DNA of 64,000 nucleotides from Pseudooceanicola marinus (GCF_020177265.1 NZ_JAIVMC010000003.1:124001-188000); one strand, 5' to 3'; shown: positions 24,896 through 33,903, numbered from the stretch's first letter. Numbers and translations are program-made. Notes: generated by a model from the letters alone, not told the origin.

Positions 24896-25468
24896 ATGCT
24901 GTCACGACGTCATTTCTGCCGCACCGCCGCCACAGCGCTTTTCGGGGCCGCGGCCCTGGGGGCGCCGGAGGGACTGCGGGCCGAAGACACCCGCGCCCTG
25001 GCGCTGGTACTGCGCGATTCCGAAAAGCTGCGCGGCCTCGCTGGTCCGGAGATCCACGCGGCCCTGACGCGGCACCTGTCGGTCAAGGTGGCCAGCCCCG
25101 AGGTCCTGGGCGTCGGCCTGGCCTTCGCCCGGGTCGAGGATGGCGCGGTCGAGGGGCTGTATCTCTCCGATCCCTTCCGGGTGAAGGGGGACGACGTCTG
25201 GTTTCCCGGTGACAGCTTCCTGCCCGCGCCGGGGTTCTTCTCCAAGAGGATGCCGCTGACCGGCAAGGTCGCCTTTCCCGGCGACAGCTTCTTCCCCGGC
25301 GACAATTTCTTTCCCGGGGACAGCTTTTCGCCGACGCGGGAACTGCGGGCCGCGGTGACCGAGATGGCGCAGGCGCCGGCGCTGCGGGACGGCTACTTCG
25401 CGGTGGCCCTGCCACAGGCGCGCGGGGCGCAGGTGGCGCCGCTGATGCTGCAGGCCGAGGCCCGGTGA
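24896..25468 (+). CDS. Tat-exported protein with FPGDSF hexapeptide repeats
   Basis: A 190-residue protein with a twin-arginine leader (SRRHFCRTAATALFGAAAL, cleavage after LRAE region). The middle has hexapeptide repeats FPGD(S/N)F at residues 103-108, 127-132, 133-138 and 139-144, the last three in perfect tandem, each surrounded by aromatic and Gly residues. This suggests a short repetitive surface loop or binding strip. No known family recognised. It starts with a CGGAGGG ribosome site and is the first gene of a likely operon with LemA, the DUF3137-like protein and the pseudo-hydrolase regulator, 28 bases before lemA. Confidence 0.7.
   Translation: MLSRRHFCRTAATALFGAAALGAPEGLRAEDTRALALVLRDSEKLRGLAGPEIHAALTRHLSVKVASPEVLGVGLAFARVEDGAVEGLYLSDPFRVKGDDVWFPGDSFLPAPGFFSKRMPLTGKVAFPGDSFFPGDNFFPGDSFSPTRELRAAVTEMAQAPALRDGYFAVALPQARGAQVAPLMLQAEAR
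25274..25327 (+). repeat. three tandem 18-base units encoding FPGD(S/N)F
   Basis: Three adjacent 18-base units, each ttyccsggsgacarctty-like, encode FPGDSF-FPGDNF-FPGDSF in the Tat-exported protein. A fourth, separated copy is 72 bases upstream (25202-25219). Confidence 0.85.
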
Positions 25469-25496
25469 TGGCGCGGGGACCGAAGGGGAGGCGCCG

Positions 25497-26057
25497 ATGA
25501 TCGTCACCATCCTGCTGATCGCCGTCGGGATCGTTGCCGCGATCCTGATGCAGAACCGCCTGGTACAGGCCCGCGCCGCCGTCGACGCGGGGTTCCACGG
25601 CATCGAGGTACAGCTGAAGCGCCGGCATGACCTGGTGCCCTCGCTGGTTGCTGCGGTGAAGGGGGCCATGGCCCATGAAACCGCCCTGATCGACCGTCTG
25701 ATGGCCGCGCGAGAGGCTGCCATGGCCGCGCCGCCGGAGCCGGAGGCCGCCGCCGAGGCCGAAGAGGCGCTGACCCGTTCCCTGCGGGATTTCGTCGCCT
25801 ATGCGGAGGACACGCCCGAGGTCACCGCCACCGCCAATATCCGCGATTTCCAGCGCAGCCTGGAGGAGACTGAGGATCAGATCAGCGCCGCACGGCGGCT
25901 CTACAATGGCAACGTGCAGCGGTTCAACACGCTGCTCGACGCGATCCCCTTCTGCTGGCTGGCCCGCGCGATGAAGCTGCAGCCGGCCCGCTATTTCACC
26001 CTTTCCGAGACCGAGGCGCGGGCCGTTCAGGCCGTGCCCGACACCCGCCTGACATAG
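25497..26057 (+). CDS. lemA: LemA family protein
   Basis: A 186-residue protein. One N-terminal transmembrane helix (residues 2-19) is followed by the LemA signature LVQARAAVDAGFHGIEVQLK with RRHDLVPSLVAAVKG, then a long helical coiled region (60-140) and YNGNVQRFNTLLDAIP. The N-in/out topology places the helical bundle outside the membrane. The function of LemA is not established. Gene order LemA then DUF3137-like is frequent in bacteria. Start has GGGAGGCG upstream. It sits 7 bases before the next gene, clearly co-transcribed. Confidence 0.93.
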   Translation: MIVTILLIAVGIVAAILMQNRLVQARAAVDAGFHGIEVQLKRRHDLVPSLVAAVKGAMAHETALIDRLMAAREAAMAAPPEPEAAAEAEEALTRSLRDFVAYAEDTPEVTATANIRDFQRSLEETEDQISAARRLYNGNVQRFNTLLDAIPFCWLARAMKLQPARYFTLSETEARAVQAVPDTRLT

Positions 26058-26064
26058 GTGCCCG

Positions 26065-27093
26065 ATGAGCCAGCGACGCTACTGGGATCCCTTCGACGGG
26101 ACGATCACGATCACCCCCATAGAGACGGCCAAGGGCGGTGGCATCCGCCTGCCTGTCTGGCTGAAACGGCTGCCGCCATTGGCCATCGTCGGCACCATGC
26201 TCTGGGTGCTGATCGCCGCCGTCTGGGCCGACAGCTTTCCGGTGCTGCCGACGATCTGCGCCACCTTGGCCTTCGCCTCCCTCTTCCTCTTCGAGAAGCT
26301 GGAGAACACCGAAGGGCGGCGGCAGGCGCGCTATGTCCGGCTGGCGCAGGACAACGGCTGGGGTTTCACCGACAAGCTGCTGGAACGACAGGTGGAGTTC
26401 GGCCGGGCCATCGACGGCGACGGGGATTGGGAGCGCCGCACCCGGCTGCAGAAATCCGAGCGGATGCTGAAGATCGAGGCGCAGCTGCCGGAGCTGACGA
26501 CGCTGCAGGTCGGCGCTTTCATGGGCGCGCTGCTGGACAGCGAGTTCTGGGGCCCGCTGCCCGGTCAGCCGGATCAGCCGATGTGGATGGCTGTCGGCAC
26601 AACCCAGATGGAGGCCGGGATGGGCAGCGCCCGCACCCGGCGCGACGGTCGCGGCGGGCAGGGGGGCTATGGCCAGCTCTACACCGTCGTGGGCGCCTTC
26701 CAGCTGGGGCGCGACACCGGGGTCCGCGCGGCCATCGCGCCGGAAAGCCTGTTCCGCAAGGGGCCGCTGGACCGCGACCTGAAGACGGAATCGGCCGAGT
26801 TCAACGCCGCCTTCCGCATCGCCGGGCGCGCCATCTCCGGCGGTCGGTCAGAGCGGGAGGTCGAACAGGAGGTGCTGCGCATCCTGACGCCCGCCACCCA
26901 GACCAGCCTGCTGGATCTGAAGGCCGCCCATCACAAGGTTGGCTGCGTGGTCGAGGCGGAGGTCCTCTATTTCATGGTGCAGGACTGGCTGTCGGGCGAC
27001 AACGCCACGGAGGCGGCGCTGGACCGGCTGCTGCCGGAGATCCTTGGCCAGTTCCAGGTCGCGCAGCAATCCTTCCGCACCTACGTGGAATGA
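26065..27093 (+). CDS. membrane protein, DUF3137-like, partner of LemA
   Basis: A 342-residue protein with two adjacent transmembrane helices (about residues 36-55 and 57-76) and a large soluble remainder. The segment EFNAAFRIAGRAIS...VLRILTPATQTSLLDLKAA resembles the DUF3137 core (EFexxFxvxsddxxxaryiLTPxxmerLLxL), and the gene directly follows lemA as DUF3137 genes usually do. The N-terminus differs from the usual DUF3137 opening, so I call it DUF3137-like. Function unknown; the LemA/DUF3137 pair may form one envelope complex with the Tat-exported repeat protein. Confidence 0.6.
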   Translation: MSQRRYWDPFDGTITITPIETAKGGGIRLPVWLKRLPPLAIVGTMLWVLIAAVWADSFPVLPTICATLAFASLFLFEKLENTEGRRQARYVRLAQDNGWGFTDKLLERQVEFGRAIDGDGDWERRTRLQKSERMLKIEAQLPELTTLQVGAFMGALLDSEFWGPLPGQPDQPMWMAVGTTQMEAGMGSARTRRDGRGGQGGYGQLYTVVGAFQLGRDTGVRAAIAPESLFRKGPLDRDLKTESAEFNAAFRIAGRAISGGRSEREVEQEVLRILTPATQTSLLDLKAAHHKVGCVVEAEVLYFMVQDWLSGDNATEAALDRLLPEILGQFQVAQQSFRTYVE

Positions 27094-27149
27094 CAGATGT
27101 CCCCCGTTCGGAGGAGGCCAGCGGCGGGCCCCATTGCTAAGTTTCTGTC

Positions 27150-28997
27150 ATGGAGACACGTTTTCTGATTGGTGAAGAGGGCCAGCCGATCCTGATGCGG
27201 CGTTGGCGTGGGGATCCCGGGCGCCGGCGCGGCCCCCGTCGCGCGGTATTCCTGGGCCATAGCCAGCCGACCCATTCGGGAATGCTGGCCGATCTGGCCT
27301 GTGCCTTTCGCGACCGCGGGTGGGAGGCCGCCTCGGGCGACATCCGGGGCCACGGCCAGAGCACCGGGCGGCGCTGTCCGCTGGGCCATCTGCCGCTGGA
27401 GGGCGGCTGGGACCAGGCGGTGGCGGACCTGCGCCTGCTCCTGCGGGAGACCTTCGAGGGCGTGCCCTGGGAAGATCGCCTGGTGGTCGTGCCCAATATC
27501 ACCGCCCTGATGACGCTGGAGGTGCTGAAGACCTGGCCGGACCTGGCGCGCCACATCGCCTTCATCTCACCGCCGCCCAACCAGCGCTCCATCGCGCTCT
27601 TCGGCAAGGCCTTTTCGGCGGTGCGCGTCCGAATGGGCTATGCCGAGGCACCGGATGAGCAGTCGCTGCATCACCTCTATGCCTTTCTTGGCGCGCATCT
27701 GGCTGATCGCAAGCATCCGGCGGATGTCATCAGCAACGACCGCGCCGTGGTCGAGGCGGTGCTGGAAGACCCGCAGGGTTGGCCGATGCCGACCTCGGCC
27801 TATTGGTCCAACATCTTCACCGGCATCCTGTCGGCCTGGAAATGGCCGCGCGACGCCCGTGTGCGGGAGGGGACCCGCTGCGCGATCCTCTATGGCGCCG
27901 ACGATCCGATGACCCGCGACGGGGGCTTCCTGCCGCCGATGGAGCGGCTGCTGACTCGCATCGGCATGGCCGAGATCACCCCCGCCCGCATCGATGGCGC
28001 CCGCACGGGCCTGTTCCTTGAGGAACGCCGCCTCGGCGTCGCGGCGCGGATCACCGACTGGGTGAACCACGACTGGCAACCCGCCCCGGACCACCGCGAA
28101 ACCACCCTGACGGATGTGCTGGGCCAGGTCCTCAGGGGCGGGACGGACGCCGGCGCGGCGAAGAGCCCGGCCGAGCTGGTGGAGATGTGCTATCACGCCA
28201 TCGACGACGAGACCTACTGGACTGAGCTGATGTACCGCATCATGCAGGAGGCCGAGGCGGAGGAAGAGGCCGACGAGGCCGCGATGATCGAGCGCGTGTC
28301 GCGGCTGATGCCGCATTGGGAACGGTCCTTCGAGCTGAACCGCCAGGTGATGATGAGCGCGACCCTAGGCGTGCTGTTGCAGTCGGTGGTGGAACGGCTG
28401 GGCATCGGCGTGGCCATCCTCTCCACGGAAGGGACGCTGCTGCATTGCAACGATACCTATGCGGTGACGCTGAAGGACCTCTTCGCGGGCGGCGGGGAGC
28501 CCAAGGCGCTGACGGGGCGGTTGCTGGGGGCCACGCCTGCGCGGGCCGGGGGCGAGGCGGCGGTGCTGCACGATGGGCAGCCCGTTGGCTATCACTTCAG
28601 CCCGGCGGCGCTGCGCCAGACGCGGCTGCAACGGCGCGGCCCGGCCTCGGTGCTGGTCCTGCGTGTGCCGGGTCAGGGCGACATCACCGCTGACAGCCGG
28701 GTCGCCCTGGCCGGGCTGGCCTACGGGCTGACCGGCAAGGAGGCGGAGGTGGCCCTGATGGTGGCCGATGGCCACTCGCCCGGTGAGGCGGCCGAGGTTC
28801 TGGGCATTGGCACCGGCACGGTGCGCGGTCACCTGAAGAAGGCCTTCCAGAAGATCGAGGTGCATTCGCAATCGGAACTGTCCGCGCGGCTGCTGTCGGG
28901 CCCCCTCGGCTGGGTGCGGGGGGGCGACAGCGCGCCGGCCCCCGCAACCGAGGCCACGGAAACCGCGGCGGTCAGTCCCGTGTCGTCTCTATGGTGA
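27150..28997 (+). CDS. LuxR-type regulator with N-terminal pseudo-alpha/beta-hydrolase domain and PAS-like middle
   Basis: A 615-residue three-part protein. Residues ~28-310 follow the S33 hydrolase pattern (RAVFLGHSQPTHSG, SGDIRGHGQSTG, LYGADDPMT), but the nucleophile elbow reads VVPNITAL, with Ile117 in the Ser position, and the His position in DGARTGLFLEE is Thr286. The catalytic triad is thus lost while the Asp region stays, implying a ligand-binding pseudo-enzyme. Residues ~340-405 are helical and ~415-505 PAS-like (LGIGVAILSTEGTLLHCNDT). Residues 525-582 are a LuxR HTH (LTGKEAEVALMVADGHSPGE). It is 57 bases after the DUF3137-like gene and probably senses a small molecule. Confidence 0.8.
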   Translation: METRFLIGEEGQPILMRRWRGDPGRRRGPRRAVFLGHSQPTHSGMLADLACAFRDRGWEAASGDIRGHGQSTGRRCPLGHLPLEGGWDQAVADLRLLLRETFEGVPWEDRLVVVPNITALMTLEVLKTWPDLARHIAFISPPPNQRSIALFGKAFSAVRVRMGYAEAPDEQSLHHLYAFLGAHLADRKHPADVISNDRAVVEAVLEDPQGWPMPTSAYWSNIFTGILSAWKWPRDARVREGTRCAILYGADDPMTRDGGFLPPMERLLTRIGMAEITPARIDGARTGLFLEERRLGVAARITDWVNHDWQPAPDHRETTLTDVLGQVLRGGTDAGAAKSPAELVEMCYHAIDDETYWTELMYRIMQEAEAEEEADEAAMIERVSRLMPHWERSFELNRQVMMSATLGVLLQSVVERLGIGVAILSTEGTLLHCNDTYAVTLKDLFAGGGEPKALTGRLLGATPARAGGEAAVLHDGQPVGYHFSPAALRQTRLQRRGPASVLVLRVPGQGDITADSRVALAGLAYGLTGKEAEVALMVADGHSPGEAAEVLGIGTGTVRGHLKKAFQKIEVHSQSELSARLLSGPLGWVRGGDSAPAPATEATETAAVSPVSSLW

Positions 28998-30924
28998 AAC
29001 GGTCGAAAATGATGTGGCTTTCCCCCGGCGCGCCCTTGGCCGCCTGGGCTGCCAGCAGGCTGGGCTGGCCCGCCGCGCGCAGCAGGGTCAGCGCCTCGGT
29101 TTCCAACGCGATCTCCTTCCGGGTGCCGCCCGGGGCGTCGTAGGCCAGGTCCAGGGCCGCGGTCATTGCCCGGCCGCGCCGCTTCAGCCGCAGGGTGGCG
29201 CCCTCGTCTTCCAGGGCTGCGAGGATGGCATCGGCCTCCGCGCGACCAGCCTCGTTGCAGGTCGACTTGACCACGCCATCGTTGAACAGAGGGATGTCGA
29301 AGGCCGTCGCCTCGGGCTTGCTGCCCGCCGAACCGGCGTAGCGGATCAGCGACAGGCCAAGCTGCGTGCCGCAGCCGTTGACCTGCTGCATCAGGCGGGC
29401 GCCGACTTGGTTCGTCGCGTCCTGATAGAGCGACAGCCAGGCCGCTTCGTGCCGGGTCTGCGACCGCAGGCGCAGCGCGACGGCCAGGTCGAAATCGCCC
29501 TCTGGCAGGGGCTGGTCCAGCACCAGCCGGTTCGTTGCCTCGGGGTCGGTGGTGCGCTGCCGCTTGCCCGCGGCGACCATGTAGAGTTCCCCTTCGGGCC
29601 AGAAGGCCATCCGTTCGGGGGCCTCCGCCTCGATCCGCCAGGCCGGATCCAGGGCGGGGCCGTCGAAGGTCTCCTCGAACAGCGGGGCGGCAGGGGGCTC
29701 AGGCTTTGGTGCCGGGGCGGGCGGAGGCGTGGGCGTGGGCGCCGGCGGCGCGGCGACCTGCGCCGTGGCCTGCACTAGCGCCTCGGCGAAACCGGCGGCG
29801 TTGTCGGCGGCGTAGTAGCTGCCGCGCCCCTCTTCGGCGATGCATTGCAGCTGCGCGTGTTCCTCGGCCGACAGGTCGAAGCCAACGACGTGGACGCGGG
29901 TGTCGATGCCCTGGGCCGCCAGCGCGGCGGCCGCGGCGCAGGGATCGCCGCCGCAGGTTTCCAGCCCGTCGGAGATCAGCAGCACGTTTCGCGCGCGATC
30001 CTCCCCGGGGCCGAAGGCGCGGGCGGCCTGGTCCAGGCTGGCGGAGATCGGCGTCTTGCCGAGGGGCCGCAACGCCTCCACCGCGCCGATCACCTGAGGC
30101 GCGGCGGCGGCGCCGACGGGGGCCAGCAGCTCGGTGTCGGTGCAGTCGCCCTCGCGCCGGTGACCATAGGCCATCAGCCCCAGCCGGGTGGTGGCGGGCA
30201 GGTCGCCCAGAAGCCCGGCCAGCGCCTGCTGCGCGGTGGTCATCTTCGCCACCCCGTCGATCTGACCCCACATGGAGCCGGAGGCGTCGAGGATGATCAG
30301 CAGGTCGCGCCCGCCCGGGGCGGCGGGCCCGTTGCCGATGTCGTTGCCCATATGGGCGGGCAGGTCGCCTTCCTCCATGCCCGGCGTGACGGCGGGTTCG
30401 AGAACGGGCGCGGTTGTCGCCTGCAAGGTCCGCTCCGGTCCCATGGGCACCGTCAGATCGACGCCGGCCCGGCGCGCCAGATCCTGCAGGGACCAGCCGC
30501 TCTGGACCGAATAGATGTCGGAGATCTGCCAGTGCCCATGCTCCGGCGTGGTGACCAGCGTGTAGGCCATTTCCTGCACCTGTCCGAAGTTCTCGAAGGC
30601 GACCCAGACCTGGGCCGCGCCCTGCAGGATCGGCGCCTCGGGATCGGTGAAGACCCGCAGCCCGGTGATCTGGATGTCCTGGGCGTTGTAGACCGGATCG
30701 AAGCCCAGGCGTCCCTGAAGACCCTCCCGGGCCAGGCTGTCCACGAGGTAGAGCGCGCTCGCCTCGGCGTCGTTCAGCAGCGGCGGGCGGCCCTGCGTCA
30801 CGCGGGCGCCGTGGTCAGCCAGGAAGGCCTCGACCAGCGCGGTCGGGGCCATCGTCTGGGCGGTGGCAGGAAAGGGCAGCGCGATGACGGGCAGCAGCAG
30901 GGCGGAAAGGGAGAAGCGGGGCAT
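28972..30924 (-). CDS. secreted vWA-domain protein with C-terminal paralogous domain
   Basis: About 650 residues. A signal peptide (MPRFSLSALLLPVIALPFPA) leads to an N-terminal domain (25-190), then a von Willebrand A domain (about 205-395) with an intact MIDAS motif DASGSMWG, then a Pro/Ala-rich linker (APPAPTPTPPPAPAP) and a C-terminal domain (~430-650) homologous to the whole upstream neighbour. Start 30924 has AAGGA upstream; a GTG at 30954 overlapping the previous stop is an alternative. vWA proteins bind partners through a metal ion. The 3' end overlaps the convergent LuxR-type gene by 26 bases. Confidence 0.8.
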   Translation of the reverse strand: MPRFSLSALLLPVIALPFPATAQTMAPTALVEAFLADHGARVTQGRPPLLNDAEASALYLVDSLAREGLQGRLGFDPVYNAQDIQITGLRVFTDPEAPILQGAAQVWVAFENFGQVQEMAYTLVTTPEHGHWQISDIYSVQSGWSLQDLARRAGVDLTVPMGPERTLQATTAPVLEPAVTPGMEEGDLPAHMGNDIGNGPAAPGGRDLLIILDASGSMWGQIDGVAKMTTAQQALAGLLGDLPATTRLGLMAYGHRREGDCTDTELLAPVGAAAAPQVIGAVEALRPLGKTPISASLDQAARAFGPGEDRARNVLLISDGLETCGGDPCAAAAALAAQGIDTRVHVVGFDLSAEEHAQLQCIAEEGRGSYYAADNAAGFAEALVQATAQVAAPPAPTPTPPPAPAPKPEPPAAPLFEETFDGPALDPAWRIEAEAPERMAFWPEGELYMVAAGKRQRTTDPEATNRLVLDQPLPEGDFDLAVALRLRSQTRHEAAWLSLYQDATNQVGARLMQQVNGCGTQLGLSLIRYAGSAGSKPEATAFDIPLFNDGVVKSTCNEAGRAEADAILAALEDEGATLRLKRRGRAMTAALDLAYDAPGGTRKEIALETEALTLLRAAGQPSLLAAQAAKGAPGESHIIFDRFTIETTRD

Positions 30925-30950
30925 GGCAGGGTCCTTCGACATGCGGCGGA

Positions 30951-31769
30951 TCACGACGCCGGGGCGGTGATCGAGAAACGGGTGAACTGGGCAGTGCTTT
31001 CGCCCGATCCGGCGCGGCTGGTCTGGCCCAGGGTGAAGGCGGGGCGGCCGGGCGCGGTCAGGCGCAAGACCTCGGCGCTGCGCAGGTCGATCGATGCGCC
31101 GCCTGCCGGGTCGGCCATCTGCAACCGCGCGGCGTAAAGGGGGCCGCGCCGTTCCAGCGTCAGGGTGAAGCCCTGCGTCGCCAGGGCGGTGATCAGCGCA
31201 TCCCCCTGCGCGCGGCCTTCGTCGTTGCAGACGCTGCGGACCAGGGGCCCGTCATCGAACAGGTCGTCGGAGAACTGTGTTGTCGCGACCTCTTCCTGCA
31301 GGGCCAGTGATTGCTGGTTCACCACGGAAAGCGACAGCAGGCTGCCACAACCCTTGGTGTTGACCGACAGGTGCGCCGCGACGAAGGCATCGGCCCCGTC
31401 GTAGAGGCCCAGCCAGACCCCCTCATGGCCCGTCTTGGCCTCTAGTCGGGCGGAAAGCTGCATGTCGAAATCCCCGTCCGGGGTCACCACCATCTGGTGG
31501 ATGTTGGCCGCGCCGTCCCGCAGGAAGCTGGCCTTGCCGCCACTGGCGATCTGGTAAATCTCGCTTGCGTCACGGACATAGCTCATCGCGTCTTCGTTCA
31601 GCACCTGCCAGGGGCCCGGCGCGGCGGGGCTGTCGAAGTCTGTCACATAGGGCAGGGACAGCAGTTCGGCCTGTTGTGCCGGTGCCGTACCCGGAGGCAG
31701 CAGCATGGCAAGGGCTAGCGCCAAGCCGAGGCGTGAGAGAGGGGAGGGGCGCAAGAGGAGGGGGGGCAT
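30951..31769 (-). CDS. secreted protein, single-domain paralogue of the vWA protein C-terminus
   Basis: About 272 residues: signal peptide (MPPLLLRPSPLSRLGLALAL, cleavage near APAQQ) and one domain. Its blocks VTDFDSPAAPGPWQVL, GDFDMQLSARLEAKTGHEGV, WLGLYDGADAF and NTKGCGSLLSLSVV align with the C-terminal 220 residues of the next gene (ETFDGPALDPAWRI, GDFDLAVALRLRSQTRHEAA, WLSLYQDATNQ, NGCGTQLGLSLI). The pattern is that of a lectin-like or DUF1349-like beta-sandwich, but I cannot name the family. Four Cys positions are shared in part (GCG, VCNDEG/TCNEAG), suggesting a conserved disulfide. Co-transcribed with the vWA gene. Confidence 0.75.
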   Translation of the reverse strand: MPPLLLRPSPLSRLGLALALAMLLPPGTAPAQQAELLSLPYVTDFDSPAAPGPWQVLNEDAMSYVRDASEIYQIASGGKASFLRDGAANIHQMVVTPDGDFDMQLSARLEAKTGHEGVWLGLYDGADAFVAAHLSVNTKGCGSLLSLSVVNQQSLALQEEVATTQFSDDLFDDGPLVRSVCNDEGRAQGDALITALATQGFTLTLERRGPLYAARLQMADPAGGASIDLRSAEVLRLTAPGRPAFTLGQTSRAGSGESTAQFTRFSITAPAS

Positions 31770-31887
31770 GGCTGCTTCACCGTGTTGGAGGTCACGGGGC
31801 GCAGGCAAGCATGCGGTCGCGGCCTGACAATCTCCCAAATGGGAGGGCTGCCGGGCGATTGTGTTTTCCTACCGCAATGGCCTGCGG

Positions 31888-32820
31888 TCAGGGCGAATTC
31901 TCTACCGGATCCGTGTCGCTCATGAGGATCGCACTGACAGCGATCATGCCGATCCCGAGGGCCTCCCGGAACGTGGGCACCTCTGCGAAGAGGAGGGCGC
32001 CCCAGAGGGCGGCGAAGCCCAGGTAGGCGGTGTCGAAGACCCCCACGACGGGCGTCGGGGCCAGGCGATAGGCCGCGGCAACGACCGTGGCGATGACCGC
32101 CAGGAGGACCCCGAGCAGCAGCACGAGGCGCCACCGTGCAGGGCTCAGCGGTGGCCAGACGGCGAGGACGAAACCGTCGCCGGAGGGGCCCATGACCGAC
32201 AGCAGGCACAGTCCGGCGGCGGCCACGCCGACGAGACAGAGGTTGAGCGTGAAGGCCATCGCGCCCGGGCTCTCCGCCTGGCAGTGGCGCCAGGTGATGA
32301 TCCCGGCCAGCGCGTAGAAACCGCCGGCGGCAAGCGGAAGCAAAATGACGGGCGTGAAGGTGTCGGGCGCCGGGGAAACGGCCAGCACCACGCCCACGAG
32401 CGACAGCGCCACGGCGGCCCATCCGCGTCCGCCGATCCGCATCCCCAACAGGCAGCGCCCCAACACGGCCATCCAGGCGGGTGAGGTGTAGTAGCAGGCG
32501 GCGGCGAGCGCGAAGGACATGGCCGGCAGGGCAGCATAATAGCACAGCCACATCGCGGCCAGGCAGAGGCTGCGCGCCCAGACCCAGCCGCCGCGGACCA
32601 GATGCAGACCCGCCGCGCCTCTGCCGATCAGAAGCCATGTCGCAAGCAGCGACGCGGCGACGACGGAGCGCAGCAGGACAAGCTGCGCCAGTCCGAAGCC
32701 ATCCCCGCTCCGCTTCACCAGCGCGTCCGAGGCCGACAGCAGGGCCACCCCCGTGAGGATCGCCAGGATGCCGCGCGCGCGTCCGCCGCGCGGAGGGGAG
32801 TGTCCGATTGTCCATGCCAT
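31888..32820 (-). CDS. EamA/DMT-superfamily transporter
   Basis: A 310-residue membrane protein with about ten transmembrane helices and two EamA repeats (roughly residues 18-140 and 165-300). Blocks typical of the family are LLSASDALVKRSGDGFG, YYAALPAMSFALAAACYYTS in helix 3-4 and FDTAYLGFAALWGALLFAEV in the second repeat. Family members export metabolites such as amino acids or purines, and occasionally import them. It is divergent from a LysR gene with 69 bases between and a palindrome there, so its expression is likely LysR-controlled. Confidence 0.9.
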   Translation of the reverse strand: MAWTIGHSPPRGGRARGILAILTGVALLSASDALVKRSGDGFGLAQLVLLRSVVAASLLATWLLIGRGAAGLHLVRGGWVWARSLCLAAMWLCYYAALPAMSFALAAACYYTSPAWMAVLGRCLLGMRIGGRGWAAVALSLVGVVLAVSPAPDTFTPVILLPLAAGGFYALAGIITWRHCQAESPGAMAFTLNLCLVGVAAAGLCLLSVMGPSGDGFVLAVWPPLSPARWRLVLLLGVLLAVIATVVAAAYRLAPTPVVGVFDTAYLGFAALWGALLFAEVPTFREALGIGMIAVSAILMSDTDPVENSP

Positions 32821-32836
32821 GTCGGGTGAAGATCAT

Positions 32837-32847
32837 GGATAGTATCC
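32837..32847. promoter_or_regulatory. GGATA-G-TATCC palindrome in the EamA/LysR divergent promoter
   Basis: A perfect 5-1-5 palindrome centred at 32842 in the 69-base divergent gap, about 45 bases before the LysR start; candidate operator for that regulator. Confidence 0.45.
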
Positions 32848-32889
32848 CTGATAAAATGAGAAGTGATCGAATACACATGAGGATATGGA

Positions 32890-33801
32890 ATGGATCGTCG
32901 CCCGCTGCCGCCCCTGTCACGCCTGCCTGCCTTCGAAGCGGCGGCGCGGCATGAGAGCTTCACCGCCGCCGCCGGGGAGCTTGGCCTGAGCCAGACCGCG
33001 GTGACCAAGCAGATCGCCGCCCTGGAGGCCGATCTCGGGGTGCGGCTTTTCGAACGGCGCAACCGGGCGGTGTTCCTGACCGAAGCCGGGCGTGCCTTCG
33101 GCCGCGTCATCGGCGCGGCCCTGGCCGACATCTCCGCCGAAACCGTCCGCCTGCGGGGCGGGCGGGCTGCGGGCGGACTGGTCCTGCACTGTCAGCTTTG
33201 CGAGGCCTTCTACTGGCTGATGCCGCGCCTGTCGCGCTTCCACGAGCGGCACCCGGGGGTGGAGGTTCGGGTCGTCAGTGCGCTCAGCCCTCTCACGGAG
33301 GCGCCCGAGCCCTTCGACGTGGCGATGCAGACCACCGGGCGACCGTCGGGGTCGGCCCGCCTGGTGTTCACCGCCTCGGATGAGGTCTTTCCCGTGGCCG
33401 CGCCGGGCCTGTTGTCGCCCGCGTCGCTGCCTCTGTCGGTCGGGGAGATGGCACGGCAGCCGCTGCTGTCGCACCAGGTTCTGCCCCAGGACTGGATGGA
33501 TTGGCCGGACTGGTTCGCGGCCGTCGGACAGGCCTTGCCGCGGGGTGCGCGGATCACCGGGTTCGACAGCTTCCCGCTGGTCCTTCAGGCGGCGGTCGCG
33601 GGGCAGGGGGTCGCGCTTGGGTGGCGCAACACCGTGAGCGGGCTCGTCAGCGAAGGAAAGCTCGTGAAGGTCTGCGCGGAATCCGTCTTCCGGCCCGCCG
33701 AGATTTCGGTCTTTCGCGGCACCCGGCGGGGCAATCACGCGGAAACGGACGCTCTGCTGTCGTGGCTTCGGGAGGAATTGACCGGGCCAGAACCCGGGTG
33801 A
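32890..33801 (+). CDS. LysR family transcriptional regulator (GcvA-like)
   Basis: A 303-residue LTTR of the GcvA/AmpR branch, recognisable by the start RRPLPPLSRLPAFEAAARHE and LSQTAVTKQIAALEADLGVR, followed by LFERRNRAVFLTEAG. Effector domain about residues 92-295. It is divergent from the EamA transporter and so probably regulates it. Convergent with the GntR gene; the 102 bases between (33802-33903) contain no clear hairpin or gene. Confidence 0.93.
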   Translation: MDRRPLPPLSRLPAFEAAARHESFTAAAGELGLSQTAVTKQIAALEADLGVRLFERRNRAVFLTEAGRAFGRVIGAALADISAETVRLRGGRAAGGLVLHCQLCEAFYWLMPRLSRFHERHPGVEVRVVSALSPLTEAPEPFDVAMQTTGRPSGSARLVFTASDEVFPVAAPGLLSPASLPLSVGEMARQPLLSHQVLPQDWMDWPDWFAAVGQALPRGARITGFDSFPLVLQAAVAGQGVALGWRNTVSGLVSEGKLVKVCAESVFRPAEISVFRGTRRGNHAETDALLSWLREELTGPEPG

Positions 33802-33903
33802 TCGGCGCCACTTGGGGCCGGCCGGTCGGACGTCCCGTTGGCGCAGACGCTGCTGTATCCGCCGGCTGACAATGGCGCCTCAGGCGGCTGCGACCCGCCT
33901 CCC

